This document shows positions 1 to 10,760 of a DNA stretch of 64,000 nucleotides, piece after piece. Under the pieces are notes generated by a model. It saw nothing but the letters and a program-made list of their open reading frames with translations. It was not told the DNA's origin and did no database searches. Origin of the DNA: Gymnogyps californianus (Eukaryota > Chordata > Aves > Accipitriformes > Cathartidae); assembly GCF_018139145.2 (NCBI RefSeq), contig NC_059475.1:4935437-4999436 (forward strand), in the 5' to 3' direction. How positions within the stretch are numbered: the stretch's first letter is position 1; each line of letters starts with the position of its first letter. Both the position numbers and the translations under genes were made by a program.

Positions 1-2037
1 TATATGTGTTTGTGTCTAGAGTTTGTAGGTTGCAGCCCTTGCACTGGAAGAGTTGCTGTAGGTTGGGAATCAGTAAGTCAATAAATTCTCTCCTGTTGAT
101 CAGAGGCAGGTACACTAAAGGAAAGCAGTTGCTGGCAAATGTTGGCTATAGCAGGATGGGTATGTTTCTTCAGCAGCAAGTTGACTGTGTGCGCGTGGTT
201 TGGGACCAGAAGAGCTGGTTGGCTCTGTTTTTGATGCCGGTGTTTCTTCCGGAAGGTGAAGGTGTTCTTGGTTCGTCAGCGTGCACAGTGTCAGTTGTGG
301 TGGTTCAGTGCCTGAGCATCTAGCGATGGTGAAGTCAAAGATAGTACTAAAAGCCTGACGATGTTGCTGATTATCTGGGAAGTTTTTATCTTTGGAGAAG
401 TTTATCTGGGTTCGTATTCTCTAATTTTCTACAAAAAGGTATTTATCCCCATGTCCTTATGAAAATGCTGCGTATATACTCACTTGGATATGTCAGCACT
501 CTCGGAGCTTCGGTTCTGCCAGATGCCTCTAGATCTTAATTTTTCTTGTAGAGTAAGGTTGCTAGAGACCTCCTAAAGCTGTCTTTTCAATGTTTTTTAC
601 TACTCTGCCCCTTGTGCAGTTGAATCCTCTGCATTAGTACAAGACGTTATTTGAACAAGTTTTAATCCTTGAGTAGAGGAAAGGAGAAAGTGCTGTGGTA
701 CAGATGATTTATGAGTACAATACGTAACTTCTTGTTCGTTCTGTACACCTCAGTAATTTCTTAGAGCCTTTCAAAGAATCAAACTAGAATATTTGCTGCT
801 TATCTGATCCAGAAGCACAGTCCTGGAATAACAAATGAATCAATTTAGACCTGAACGTGAAGTCCACTCAGTGGAAATCAATCTGGATGTGCTTTACAGG
901 TAACGTCCTTGCTCCACGGAAGTCGGTGGGACTTTTACCATTGACTTCAGCTCTGTCAGGATTTCAGTCTTGGAGCCTGTTCCCGTTACTGATGAAGTTA
1001 GTGAAGAATTTCATTAGGAAAGCGCTTGGATCCCACAGGAGATATTTGACCTATGTCTCAGGCACAGATCTCATGCCACACTTATTGCTATGTTGAGAGA
1101 GACACGGTGGTCAGGCTGGCCTCTTCCCGTCCCTAGAAAAAGGAGGTATGTTTAATGAACTTGGTGTGCCGTAACCATCAAGTTGCCCTGAACTCTTGAA
1201 CATAGCAACTTCAAACTGCTTGTTGAGTGTGTGTCTTTTCTGTCAATCCAATCAGATCCCTACTCGTTCAAGGAGAGCCTAGTCTTTTCCTGGGCATAAG
1301 CCATTTCTAAATTTTAGGTTTAGATTTGTGCTTCTCCAGTAGGTGCTCCTGCAGACCAGAAGGTGCTACTGCTGATTTAGGTGAATGAATGACTGTTTGT
1401 AGGTAGGCTTTGGCATACTTCACAGGCACCGGCTATGCTGAAATATGGAAGCACACTTCTGAAGCAATATCAAACAGTTTTGTGAGTCACCCAGGGCTCT
1501 TGGAGTACAGGACGGCGTCCTTTGCCCTGCTACCATATCTCCTCCAGGGTCATTTTGTCCAGTTGCAAAAATAGATTACGTTTAGCCTATGAGCTGTAGG
1601 GCCTGATCTGGTAGTTGCAGCTAGGTATGAAATGTGAGAGGAATTTTCAGTCCTCAAGTCTCCCTGGAAATAGTGTGGCCAAAAGATGAACGCTGGAGAT
1701 CTCTTTCATCTTTTTGCATAGATGGTTATGCTTTTATTTATTTATTACTCTTTAGCCTTATGAAGATACTGGATTAATGTATCAGTTCTAGAATGTTTTA
1801 ACTTGTGTGTAGTAAAATCTGTGGAAAGGAAATAGTTTAATTGAAAGAATTGGAAAAGAATAGCTTCTCTTTCCTGCAGCAGAGTTACTGTCTTATAAAT
1901 AATTACTGTATACAGTGTGTATGTGTGTGAGTGTGAAGGTACTAGAAATGTCTGCACTAGATATTCTTCTCCATTCTTTTCATTACCTGATTTGAAATAA
2001 AAACTGATCTAACTCTCTCTCTTTCTGCCTCCAACAG
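1..2037 (+). other. NELL1: 3' end of NELL1 intron 1 (no coding exon seen)
   Basis: This is intronic sequence upstream of the first exon in the window. It ends in a pyrimidine-rich tract (2011-2030) and the acceptor CCAACAG at 2031-2037. I looked for the exon encoding the short hydrophobic NELL1 signal peptide and did not find it, so it should lie upstream of base 1. Open frames at 6-323 and 857-1096 have no recognisable domain and no splice context. The only structured element noted is a fossil foldback repeat near 900-966. The rest shows nothing I can name. Confidence 0.75.
900..966. repeat. Fossil foldback repeat, copy 1
   Basis: The segment has a core CATTGACTTCAG and a right arm ending CAGGATTTCAG. 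The left part, with CCTTGCTCCACGGAAGTC, reads as a decayed inverted version of the right arm. The same architecture is much clearer at 48206-48274. I associate the CATTGACTTCA core with old dispersed foldback (MITE-like) repeats of birds and reptiles; that link is from memory and the family name is unknown to me. The ends are approximate. Confidence 0.5.
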
Positions 2038-2166
2038 CTGTAGGATTTGGAATGGATCCTGACTTACAAATTGATATCATCACAGAACTGGATCTTGTGA
2101 ATACAACCCTTGGGGTAACACAAGTGTCAGGACTACACAATGCCAGCAAAGCATTTTTATTCCAAG
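2038..2166 (+). CDS. NELL1: NELL1 coding exon 2 (start of mature secreted protein)
   Basis: This internal 129-bp exon encodes the N-terminus of the mature protein: a split codon (second base at 2038), then VGFGMDPDLQ onward to KAFLFQ and the first base of the next codon at 2166. NELL1 is a secreted, oligomeric, EGF-repeat and VWC-containing glycoprotein linked to bone and neural development. The wording GFGMDPDLQ and LVNTTLGV matches NELL1 as I know it and differs from NELL2. The acceptor is CCAACAG with a good pyrimidine tract. The donor is GTAGGA at 2167, weaker than the other three. Two N-glycosylation sequons are visible, NTT and NAS. The ATG at 2052 is an internal methionine, not a start: the frame stays open back to the acceptor and the signal peptide lies on an upstream exon. 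The phase (one base carried over) joins exactly to exon 3, giving GAT (Asp). Exon numbering is inferred from human gene structure. Confidence 0.95.
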
Positions 2167-3429
2167 GTAGGACAAACATCCTCAATTCCCTTATCTCAAT
2201 TCTGTCTGCATGGGCTTGTAAGAGCTTTGATGCCTAACTGATTCCCTGTAATGGTGGTCTTACTTAACTGTTGGTTTCCTTTATCTTTACTTTTTGGAAA
2301 TAGTCCTTGTTACTTTCCTGAAATACATATGGCATTTTTTTTTTTTAGTGTGCTGTCAGTAGTTGAGGTTAGAGATCTTTAGGGAAGTATTTTTGGGTAG
2401 GTTTTCAACACTCTCCAATATTTATTTCTAACTAAATATGTCAAAGCAGTTCCAAGGCATGGACTTGGTTGTATTCTTGTGTACTTGCTCTCTGTGATTG
2501 TACGCATGCAGAGACACACGCAGCTGAAGCTATGTAACTATGAGAAAGCATTTAATGTGTTGACACTGATTCGTAACATGTAGCAAGTCTCTCATGAACT
2601 TTGTGGAAACTGTTAAAGTGAGATAATTGAACAGTATTGCATTTAACTGTCCAAGCTGAGTACTAGGTACAGAATAAGGCACTTTGAATTGTGATTTTTT
2701 TCATGCAATATTCTAAGCTAATGCTTTTGAAGTGTTTTAAAACGGTGGGGGGTTTTTTGTATTTTTAGTGAGTGAAATTCTGGATTAATTAACAAGTTTT
2801 ACCATGGATTTAAGTAAGGTCCAGATTAAGAGACAACGTCCCATGGGGTGGAAGCAGTGAGTTGCTACAATATGCTTATTAGGCGAGAAAGACATTTATA
2901 TCAGTTGAGATTAACATGCACATTAAAGCACAGTTGGGAACATTTTTATTATGGAGACTTCCTATGTTTGTTTTTTCTTTACTGTGCTTTAATCTGTGTT
3001 GGAGTGTGCATGTTAGTGTCTCACTTTTTGATATCTGTCCTCTGTAGCTGTTTTTAGAGGCAAATGATTATGATCCCATTTAGCTTTAGTTCTGGATCTG
3101 CAATGCTAACTGACTTTATTGTAAGTAATAAAAGAAGCAGGTCTATAATCTTAGTTCAGTCTTTACCTGGCCAAGGCCAGTTTAGCAGCCAGAGCAGAGA
3201 GACTTCTGGAGACCTTCTCAGAATTTGTTAGTCGTACTTCCAATCTTTTATGATACAATGGCTAGCATAATTTTCACTGATTCCCAGGTTAATGTCTGCA
3301 AGAAGAGCATTAATTTATTCATTTAAAGTTATCAATTGTTTTTCTTCCAATACCCTGACTGCAGGTTTGTGTATTATGGACAAACAATATTAAAGTACAG
3401 TTGTTCCTCTAAGGAGTGTGATGGCCTAA

Positions 3430-3434
3430 CTGAC
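3430..3434. repeat. Target-site duplication, left, of LTR-B copy 1 (CTGAC)
   Basis: CTGAC at 3430-3434 is repeated exactly at 4575-4579, flanking the LTR. The perfect 5-bp match fixes both element boundaries and shows that the LTR is a self-contained insertion. Confidence 0.85.
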
Positions 3435-4574
3435 TGTGGTGGGTTGACCCTGGCTGGATGCCAGGTGCCCACCAAAGCCGCTCTATCGCTCCCCCTCCTC
3501 AACTGGACAGGGGAGAGAAAATAAAACGAAAGGCTCGTGGGTCGAGATAAGGACAGGGAGAGCACTCACCAAGTACCGTCACGGGCAAAACAGACTCGAC
3601 TTGGGGAAAAATTAATTTATTACTAGTCAAATCAGAGCAGGATAATGAGAAATAAAACCAAATCTTAAAACAGCTTCCCCCCACCCCTCCCTTCTTCCTG
3701 GGCTTAACTTTACTCCTGATTTTCTCTACCTCCTCCCCTCTCCGAGCGGCGCAGGGGGATGGGGAATGGGGGTTTCGGTCAGTTCACCACACGTTATTTC
3801 TGCTGCTCCTTCCTCCTCAGGGGGAGGACTCCTCACACTCTTCCCCTGCTCCAGCGTGGGGTCCCTCGACAGTCCTCCATGAACTTCTCCAACATGAGTC
3901 CTTCCCACAGGCTGCAGTTCTTCACGAACTGCTCCAGCGTGGGTCCTTTCCACGGGGTGCAGTCCTTCAGGAACAGACTGCTCCAGCGTGGGTCCCTTAT
4001 GGGGGTCACAAGCCCTGCCAGCAAACCTGCTCCAGCCTGGGCTCCTCTCTCCACGGGTCCACAGGTCCTGCCAGGAGCCTGCTCCAGCGCGGGTTTCCCA
4101 CGGGGTCACAGCCTCCTTTGGGCATCCCCCTGCTCTGGCGTGGGGTCCTCCACGGGCTGCAGGTGGAGATCTGCTCCCCGTGGACCTCCATGGGCTGCAG
4201 GGGGACAGCCTGCCTCACCAGGGTCTTCCCCATGGGCTGCAGGGGAATCTCTGCTGGGGCGCCTGGAGCACCTCCTCCCCCTCCTTCTTCACTGACCTTG
4301 GTGTCTGCAGAGCTGCTTCTCTCACATCTTCTCACTCCGCTCTCTCTGGCTGCAACTGCTACTCCCCTGTAACTTTTTTTCCTTTTCTTAAATCTGTTAT
4401 CCCAGAGGTGTTACCGCTGTTGCTGATGGGCTCGGCCTTGGCCAGCGGCGGGTCCGTCTTGGAACCCGCTGGCATTAACTTTATTGGACATAGGGGAAGC
4501 TTCTAGCAGCTTCTCACAGAAGCCACCCCTGTAGCCCCCCCGCTACCAAAACCTTGCCACGCAAACCCAATACA
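3435..4574 (-). mobile_element. Solo LTR, family B, copy 1 (endogenous retrovirus-like)
   Basis: This 1,140-bp element starts TGTGGTGGGTTGACCC and ends CAAACCCAATACA, the TG...CA ends typical of LTRs, with a perfect CTGAC duplication on both sides. The minus strand is the sense strand: AATAAA lies at 3621-3616 (minus), followed on that strand by the segment TATCTCGACCCACGAG, which has a close counterpart in the family-A LTRs. About 3846-4150 carries an internal repeat around CTGCTCCAGCGTGGGTCC. A near-copy sits at 57389-58525. No internal retroviral genes adjoin it, so it is a solo LTR left by LTR-LTR recombination. It lies antisense in NELL1 intron 2. Long open frames on both strands are by-products of the GC-rich repeats. 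I recognise the type as common in birds but cannot assign a database family name. Confidence 0.88.
3846..4150. repeat. Internal minisatellite of LTR-B copy 1 (period about 49-52 bp)
   Basis: The motif CTGCTCCAGCGTGGG or close variants recurs at about 3846, 3929, 3978, 4027, 4079 and 4130, so successive copies from 3929 are 49-52 bp apart. A degenerate member (TTCTCCAACATGAGTCC) sits near 3884 and fills the longer first gap. The array lies upstream of the poly(A) signal in the LTR's own orientation, which would place it in U3. The periodic codon-like composition generates spurious open frames. Confidence 0.75.
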
Positions 4575-5828
4575 CTGACTTAAAATATTTCAGTATTTCC
4601 AATTGCTGTTCCATGCAGCTAATAGAACCACACTGACGAACTGTCATGGTGAGTTTTCACAGACTGGTGGTCAGAGCTGCAGGGAGGAAGACTGAGATGT
4701 GTTTTTCAGGACACCAACTGAAACCCTTGATACTGAAAGTAGCTTTGAAAGGCTAGCGGTGAAGATGTTATGGATATTCAGTTCTTTTTGCCTTGGAGGA
4801 CCCCACCTGTAGTTTAAAAACTTAGAGAAGACTAGTGTAAAAAAGGTAGAGCTTGTAAAATTCACGAGCAGACAAATTGGAAGATAGATGTTCATGGGAA
4901 GCAATGAACAAAAATTCACTGTATGAAGTGAATAAACAATTCAAAGTCTGTAGTTAGGTAAATAAAGCTTTTTTTAACTCCCACAACAGAAATTCTTTTT
5001 GCTGATGCACACAGGAATAGCCTTGTGCTTGGATATCGCCTTCAGTATAAAACTTCTTGGAAGATGGCTCGGGAAAATTATTCTTTTCAGTTAAGCTCAT
5101 CAGCCCTTGGGCTGGGAGAAGACTGAAGACCTTTGGTCTATTACTTGATCCTGAGAGAGGTCTGCGAGGGGTCTTTTGCTGTTGCTGTCAGACGGGATGG
5201 AAGTCCGAGGCTGCCCCGTTGGCTGCTTCTCTTCTTGTTCGTATCTGTTATTTGTTAAATGTCAGCAGTATGTCGGCAGCTGTATGAATTCCCTTTTACT
5301 AACAGAGGTGGCTTACTTTACAACTACAGTTTGGCTGTGTGCCAGGTCCTTTGGCTGGAACCAGGAGATACTTAATTTCGATTTTTATCTTGCCATACAG
5401 TAAAACATATAGAACTCAGGGCAATGTATGGGCAACTGCTATGTCTAAGTTAGAAGTAATGCTTTTTCCCACAGAGATTCACAAAAAAACCCATCCAACA
5501 TGACACTCCCAGAGGAAAGAAAAGACTGGAACTTAGTGCTTAGTTTCAAAATTACTGTATTGTCTTGGACCAGCTATTTCAGTCTCCAAGGTGTGGTCCT
5601 TTCAGCAAAGCTTTGCTGTGATTAGCTCTTACCGTATGTGAGTAGTTAATGTATGCTGTGCCTCGCTGTGTCATGCTGCTCCAGTGTTGCCTTTGGGCTC
5701 TGGGCAGGGGAGGACCTGCTTCACCTGGCAGGCTGAATGCTGAGCATGGAGCCGCATAGAAGACCTCTTCACTCATAGGCTTTCACCGCTGAGGATTTCC
5801 TAGTTTAGGGAGTGAGAAGAGTTTGCGA

Positions 5829-6441
5829 TGTCGTGGTTTAACCCCAGCCAGCAGCTAAGCACCTCGCAGCCGCTCCCTCACTCCCACCTGCCCCGCTCCC
5901 AGTGGGATGGGGAGGAGAATCGGGAAAGAAGGTAAAATGCGTGGGTTGAGATAAGAAGGGCTTAATAACTGAAGTAAACCATAATAATAACAATAATAAT
6001 AATGAAATATAATAATAATAGTTGTAATGAAAAGGAATATAACAAAAAAAAGAAGAGGGGGAAAAAAAAGGGAAAAAAACCCAAAACAGTGATGCACAAT
6101 GCAATTGCTCACCACCCGCTGACCGATGCCCCAGCAGCGATCTGCCCCTACCAGCCAACTCCCCCCCCATTCATATACTGGGCATGACGTTCCATGGTAT
6201 GGAATACCCCTTTGGCTAGTTCGGGTCAGCTGCCCCGGCTCTGCTCCCTCCCAGCTTCTTGCACACCTGCTTGCTGGTAGAGCATGGGAAACTGAAAAGT
6301 CCTTGGCTTAAGATAAGCGCTACTTAGCAACAACTAAAACATCAGCGTGTTGTCAACATCACTCTCACACTAAATCCAAAACCCAGCGCTGTACCAGCCA
6401 CTAAGAAGAGAATTAACTCTATCCCAGCCGAAACCAGGACA
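5829..6441 (-). mobile_element. Solo LTR, family A, copy 1 (minus strand)
   Basis: This 613-bp element runs from TGTCGTGGTTTAACCCCAG to GCCGAAACCAGGACA. It is flanked by a perfect 5-bp duplication TGCGA (5824-5828 and 6442-6446). Read on the minus strand it has the same layout as the + copies at 18865 and 59202: a U3 core TTCCATACCATGGAA (here 6190-6204 on the complement), an ACGTCA half-site, a decayed TATA box (TATATGAA), an A/T-rich ATT/TAA trinucleotide stretch, then the TTATCTCAACCCACG segment. No retroviral coding sequence adjoins. It lies antisense within NELL1 intron 2. By type it is a bird endogenous retrovirus LTR, probably ERVL-like given the 5-bp duplication; the class is inference. 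Confidence 0.9.
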
Positions 6442-8410
6442 TGCGAGTATGTTCTTTGGCATGCGGTTTTCACAGGGACAGTTTTGCCTGCTGCCTTTGG
6501 CAGTGTCCTTACAGCAATGTAGCAGGGCTCTGAGCTTACACAAAGGTTCCCTGTGGATCATTTTCTGTCTTGTAAGATGTATTTCCTAAAATGGCTTTAC
6601 TAGAGCTGTTCAAACTGAGAGTGTTCCTTTGTGCGTCCCTGGAAGGCTACATCTTTGAGGTAGAGAAATGGTAATTTTTTCCTCAACCCAGACAGTTACG
6701 TGTACAGCTATAGCGAAAATATGGATTGTTCTCCGAAGGAAGATTCTTTTTCTGTGAATTAAACTCTTTGAAGTGAAAAGCTTTATAAGTTTTGGGCATT
6801 GTTTCAGTTGCATTTAGAGGCAAAAAGAAGAAGTGAAGAAGGGGGTCAATGGGAAGACATGCACAGAAGAAAGAGAAACTATTATTTTTAGTTAGATTTT
6901 TGATCAGTGATGTTAGCTCTCTTACGGTAAGTGACACACTGTTTGTTACAAAGTTTCTGGGGAGTGATATCGTGATTTGATTTATCCTAGAGAAAATGTA
7001 GAAGGACTCTTTTCCCTGGAGAGTTAGCGATTTCAGTCCAAGACAACCTCAGTGAAGCCAGTGGAGTATTCTGATTTTATAATAATATTGGTAGTAACAG
7101 CTGAAACTCAAATTTCCGTGTGAAGCAGCTTTATAGGCAAAGAAACAAATTCAGCTCCATTGCAAATTGTGTGACAGCATGATAGAACCAAAGTGGCATT
7201 TGAGAGATATGGGTTGCCTTTGGGCAAGCAAATCTGTTCCTAATTCAGAAAAGTATAGAAACCTATAATTAAGTGTCGTCATCTGAGTGGTCCTGTTGGG
7301 CATGGACTTTGATTATTAGAGTATTTCAGCTGGATTTTTGATTGATCAGTTCCGTTATTTGTGTGTTTCGGTTCCATTCTCTGTGAAATGGGGATGAGGG
7401 AATCCAAAAAGCAGTGTAAGTGCTGACAGTGCGATTTAGATGAAATGTAGATATATAACTTGTAATTGCAATTCTGCAAACAGTCTGGCTCTTAAGATCC
7501 CTAACATTATGGTTATCTTTTTATTTACTTATTTATACAAACAAGAGTGGGGAGAAAAGCCTTTGTGTCCAGATGGGTTGTTCTAGCACGAAGGGACAAA
7601 GGAGGGCGAGTGGAAATTCCTGACTAGAGTGGTCTTGGGGAACGAGGCACCCAAGATCCTGGTGTCTGACCCCACGTCTCCTCACCTCCAACCGGGAGTC
7701 CAAAGAATCCAAGGAAAGAGTTCTGGGAGTGGGTGGGAAATCTGCCTCAAAGAAAAGTATTGAAAATATTAATCGTCCACCTAATGCATTACAATAACAT
7801 CTTACAAACATTGAGTGAAAGACATCTGTAAATAGTATCTTACAAACATGACAAAATGATACGGAAATTCCTAGAACAGGATTACGGTATAAATTTTAGT
7901 ATATTAAGAAACACTGAGCCATGGCTCACTTAGTGGGGCTCAGTCCTGTTCTATGTTTCTGATAGCAGGGAAGCAGGGCTTGTTTCGACCCTGTAGGTGG
8001 AAACCTTGGCAGGATCTTGAGTTCAGCGGCAGAGAAGGGCTCTCATTATAAATAAAGCAAGAGGAGGTGCGAAACTGGTCATCCTGTTTCTGGGTAGACT
8101 GAGCCCAATTTTTAGCGCTAGTAGGAGGGGTAAAATTTAATTTTGGAGTTCAGGGCATCAGTCCCTCTTTACATGAGATAATGCAATGAGAGTCATTGCT
8201 TTCTGTGTGATCTCTCTTGGTGTGTTTATAGCAAATATTAAGTATAAGCAGTATCATTTTTATAGAGCAGAAATCTTATAGTAGCAGAAAAATTAGGAAG
8301 GCACAACATGGGTGGCTCGAAATCTTTGTGCTGCCTTCAGCTGTCGTAAAAGAGAGTGGCTCTAGTTCCTTTTCCAGTCTGGCTTAGGTGCCCCTCACAT
8401 TTAGATTGGC

Positions 8411-8770
8411 AAAATGGGTTGGCCGATGCGGGTAACGTTCATATCGGTTGCCACACAAACAAGTTCTATGGACTTGCGTGACGTAGTGGTCACGAGTACC
8501 ATCAGAGACCATGAGGAACTGGTGGAAGTGGGATTAAACTTGAAAGGACTGGAGTCTGTTAACTCGGAGTTAGTTGGTTTAGAATGGGGTCTATTATTCA
8601 ATGAATTTCTAATAAACTGATTTTTTATTTTCTGTCCTATGTCATCTAGGGTGGAGTTAACCTGCTTCACGACGGTTTAGGGCGAGAGCCGGACCCCTAG
8701 GGCGATTAGTGGAAGGGTATTTGAACATGAAAGATAGTATGTAGGGACGACAAGGGGCTCGGAATCATGA
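8411..8770. other. CpG-dense unassigned patch in intron 2
   Basis: The segment holds over a dozen CpG dinucleotides in about 360 bp, against a CpG-poor intron. It includes an open frame (8414-8620 +) ending near AATAAACTG, then a stretch with GGCGAGAGCCGGACCCC. I recognise no domain, LTR end or LINE motif. It could be a young insertion, an unmethylated regulatory patch, or chance. Confidence 0.35.
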
Positions 8771-9061
8771 CGTGTCATCTATCCTGCTAAAGGACATAAA
8801 TCACTGGTCTTGACATAGATGGATGGGCCACCTTTACTTAACCCAGAAAAGAAACATGTATATTTTATATATGTTTGATAAAAATGCCCGGCGGTATCTG
8901 AATATCCCGTCTTGCTGGGATGCTGGGAGGTTTTGGGGCAGCAGTGGTGCAGAGCCTCTGGGCACACCTCCCCGGGCTGCCGGCGTCCCGCTCCTCCACG
9001 TGCTTGGGCACGTTCGGCAAAGCGGACGATGACCCTTGTGCTGTTGGAAAGGAAAGGAACA

Positions 9062-9090
9062 TTTTTTTTTTTTTATTATTTTTTTTTTTT
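9062..9090. repeat. T-rich simple tract
   Basis: There are 13 T, then ATTA, then 12 T. It immediately precedes ACCAGGTATTGC. No gene-like sequence flanks it that would mark it as the tail of a processed copy. Confidence 0.8.
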
Positions 9091-9391
9091 ACCAGGTATT
9101 GCCCACCACCTGCCTGAGCTTGCGGCCGAGTGCCTGTGTAGCCACTCACTGCTTCCCTCCAGCCGGCTGAGTTTTTTGCCATTTTAAAATACGCTTTCCC
9201 TGAAGTGCCACCAGCCAGGACGAGGGGCTGGGCTGGGCTCTGCCGTGAGGTGGGGCGGTTGGAACCGGCTGGAACTGGCCATGTCTGGCACGGGGCAGCC
9301 CCCGCCTCTCCTCACAGAAGCGCCCTGCACCTTGCCACGCGGTACAGGTATATCTTCACGGAAACTCTGCAAGCTCCTTGAACTTGTGAAC

Positions 9392-9411
9392 TTTTTTTTT
9401 TTTTTTTTTTT
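9392..9411. repeat. Poly-T tract (20 bp)
   Basis: This is an uninterrupted run of T. On the minus strand it is poly-A, but I could not tie it to a retrocopy. Confidence 0.85.
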
Positions 9412-10435
9412 AAAAAGAGAAGAGTGAGGTTTTTTCCCCGTTACGTGCCCTGTCGTGCAGCTCTGTGCCGGTTTCCACAGGGGTGGGGTGAATTTGGGGT
9501 TCTACCCTGTGTTGCCTGTGGGGCACCTGTCCTGGGTTCCTGGGACCTCAGGAGGAAAAGGCAGCTGTCGTAAAATTAAAAACCTTTGTACATGTAAGCA
9601 AAAATAGTATCTACATTTGAGCTGTGGGTCAGCATCTCGCCTCGATCATGTGGTAACATTTCAGGTGTTGCTGCTTCCTCGGTGCTAAATTTTGACTGTT
9701 TCCCTTCTCTTTCTGCTGAGATCTCTCTTCTGAGATCCTCCTCTCACCGAGGGACCGCACAATTGACAGTTTACTCAAAGCTGATCGCTTTCAGGGCTCA
9801 CTGGCTCTGAAGGCAGCGATGGGCACCTCTGCCTGCCCGTGGTGGTGGCTCATGACCTGTGGCTGCGTGGAGATGGTGGGGACCAGGCCAGCATGTGTCT
9901 TCCCCCACAACGGAGGTTTGTGGGGCGGTGAGAAGTAGGGCCCATCTCATCCTTCAGGAGAGCGGGATCCTCGCCTGCCCTCCGCACTTGTCCCTTGGGA
10001 TGTCCCCTTGCTTTTACGAGCTCCAGCCTGGCCCTTAGGAGCTGTGGCAGCTGCCTGCCGTCCTAGAGAGTTGCCGGAGAGTTCCCTCAGTGCTTTCAGC
10101 CCTTTGTCAAAGCTGCTCTCTAAAGCACTGCTAAAATAAGAGTTAAAATAAGATACCAACAGCTGGGCTGGCTGCACCCAAGAGGATGGAGGAAAGTGTG
10201 ACTTCTCTGGCAGGAATGGTTTCTGGGCTTGTATCCATCAGCAGGACAGAGAGCAAGGTCTTGATCTCTTTTTGGGATCTCGAATGCTTCTCCCGCTTTC
10301 CCCCCTTCTGTCCCAGACCTCTGTGGAAGCTGGAAAGGAGAAAGAAATAAAGCTGGAAATTTAGGGGCAGGGACTGGGTATATAAAGTGACAATAATATA
10401 GTTGGGATGAACGGGCTCCCCTGAGAGCCAGGGAG

Positions 10436-10760
10436 TGATACAGGCTGGTGCTGAGCAGTGGGTGGTGAGCAGCAGTCAGATGAGATTAACTGTGACAGGC
10501 AGGGCAAGGAAATTGGGCCTCAGATGGGGAGGTGGAGGGGAGAGAAGAGAAACAGCTGTGATGAGGAGCTGGAGGCCAAGAAGGGAGCGGGTGATGGCCG
10601 GACAGAGAAGCTGCGATGAGGGCGATACAAGGACTCTGACTTGAGGGGGAGGGAGTGAGGTGCAGGGATGAAGAGCATGGTAAGAGGAGCCATGGACAGC
10701 AGTTGGGAGAAGCAACCTGGAGAGGGGGGCAAGGGGCTAGGGCCTGGATGGGAAACTCGA
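10436..10760. repeat. Purine-rich (G/A) low-complexity stretch
   Basis: The + strand is strongly biased to G and A with repeated GGAG/GAGG words, for example around 10500-10560 and 10640-10740. It has no recognisable element ends and no credible coding frame. Such strand asymmetry can support triplex or G-rich structures; that is inference. Confidence 0.5.

Noticed and set aside
2052..2237. ATG at 2052 as a translation start
   Set aside because: It is the internal Met of GFGMDPDLQ. The frame runs back to a splice acceptor, and the signal peptide must be on an upstream exon.
3759..4506. Open frames of 178, 172 and 127 codons on both strands
   Set aside because: All are inside LTR-B copy 1 and reflect its repeat structure.
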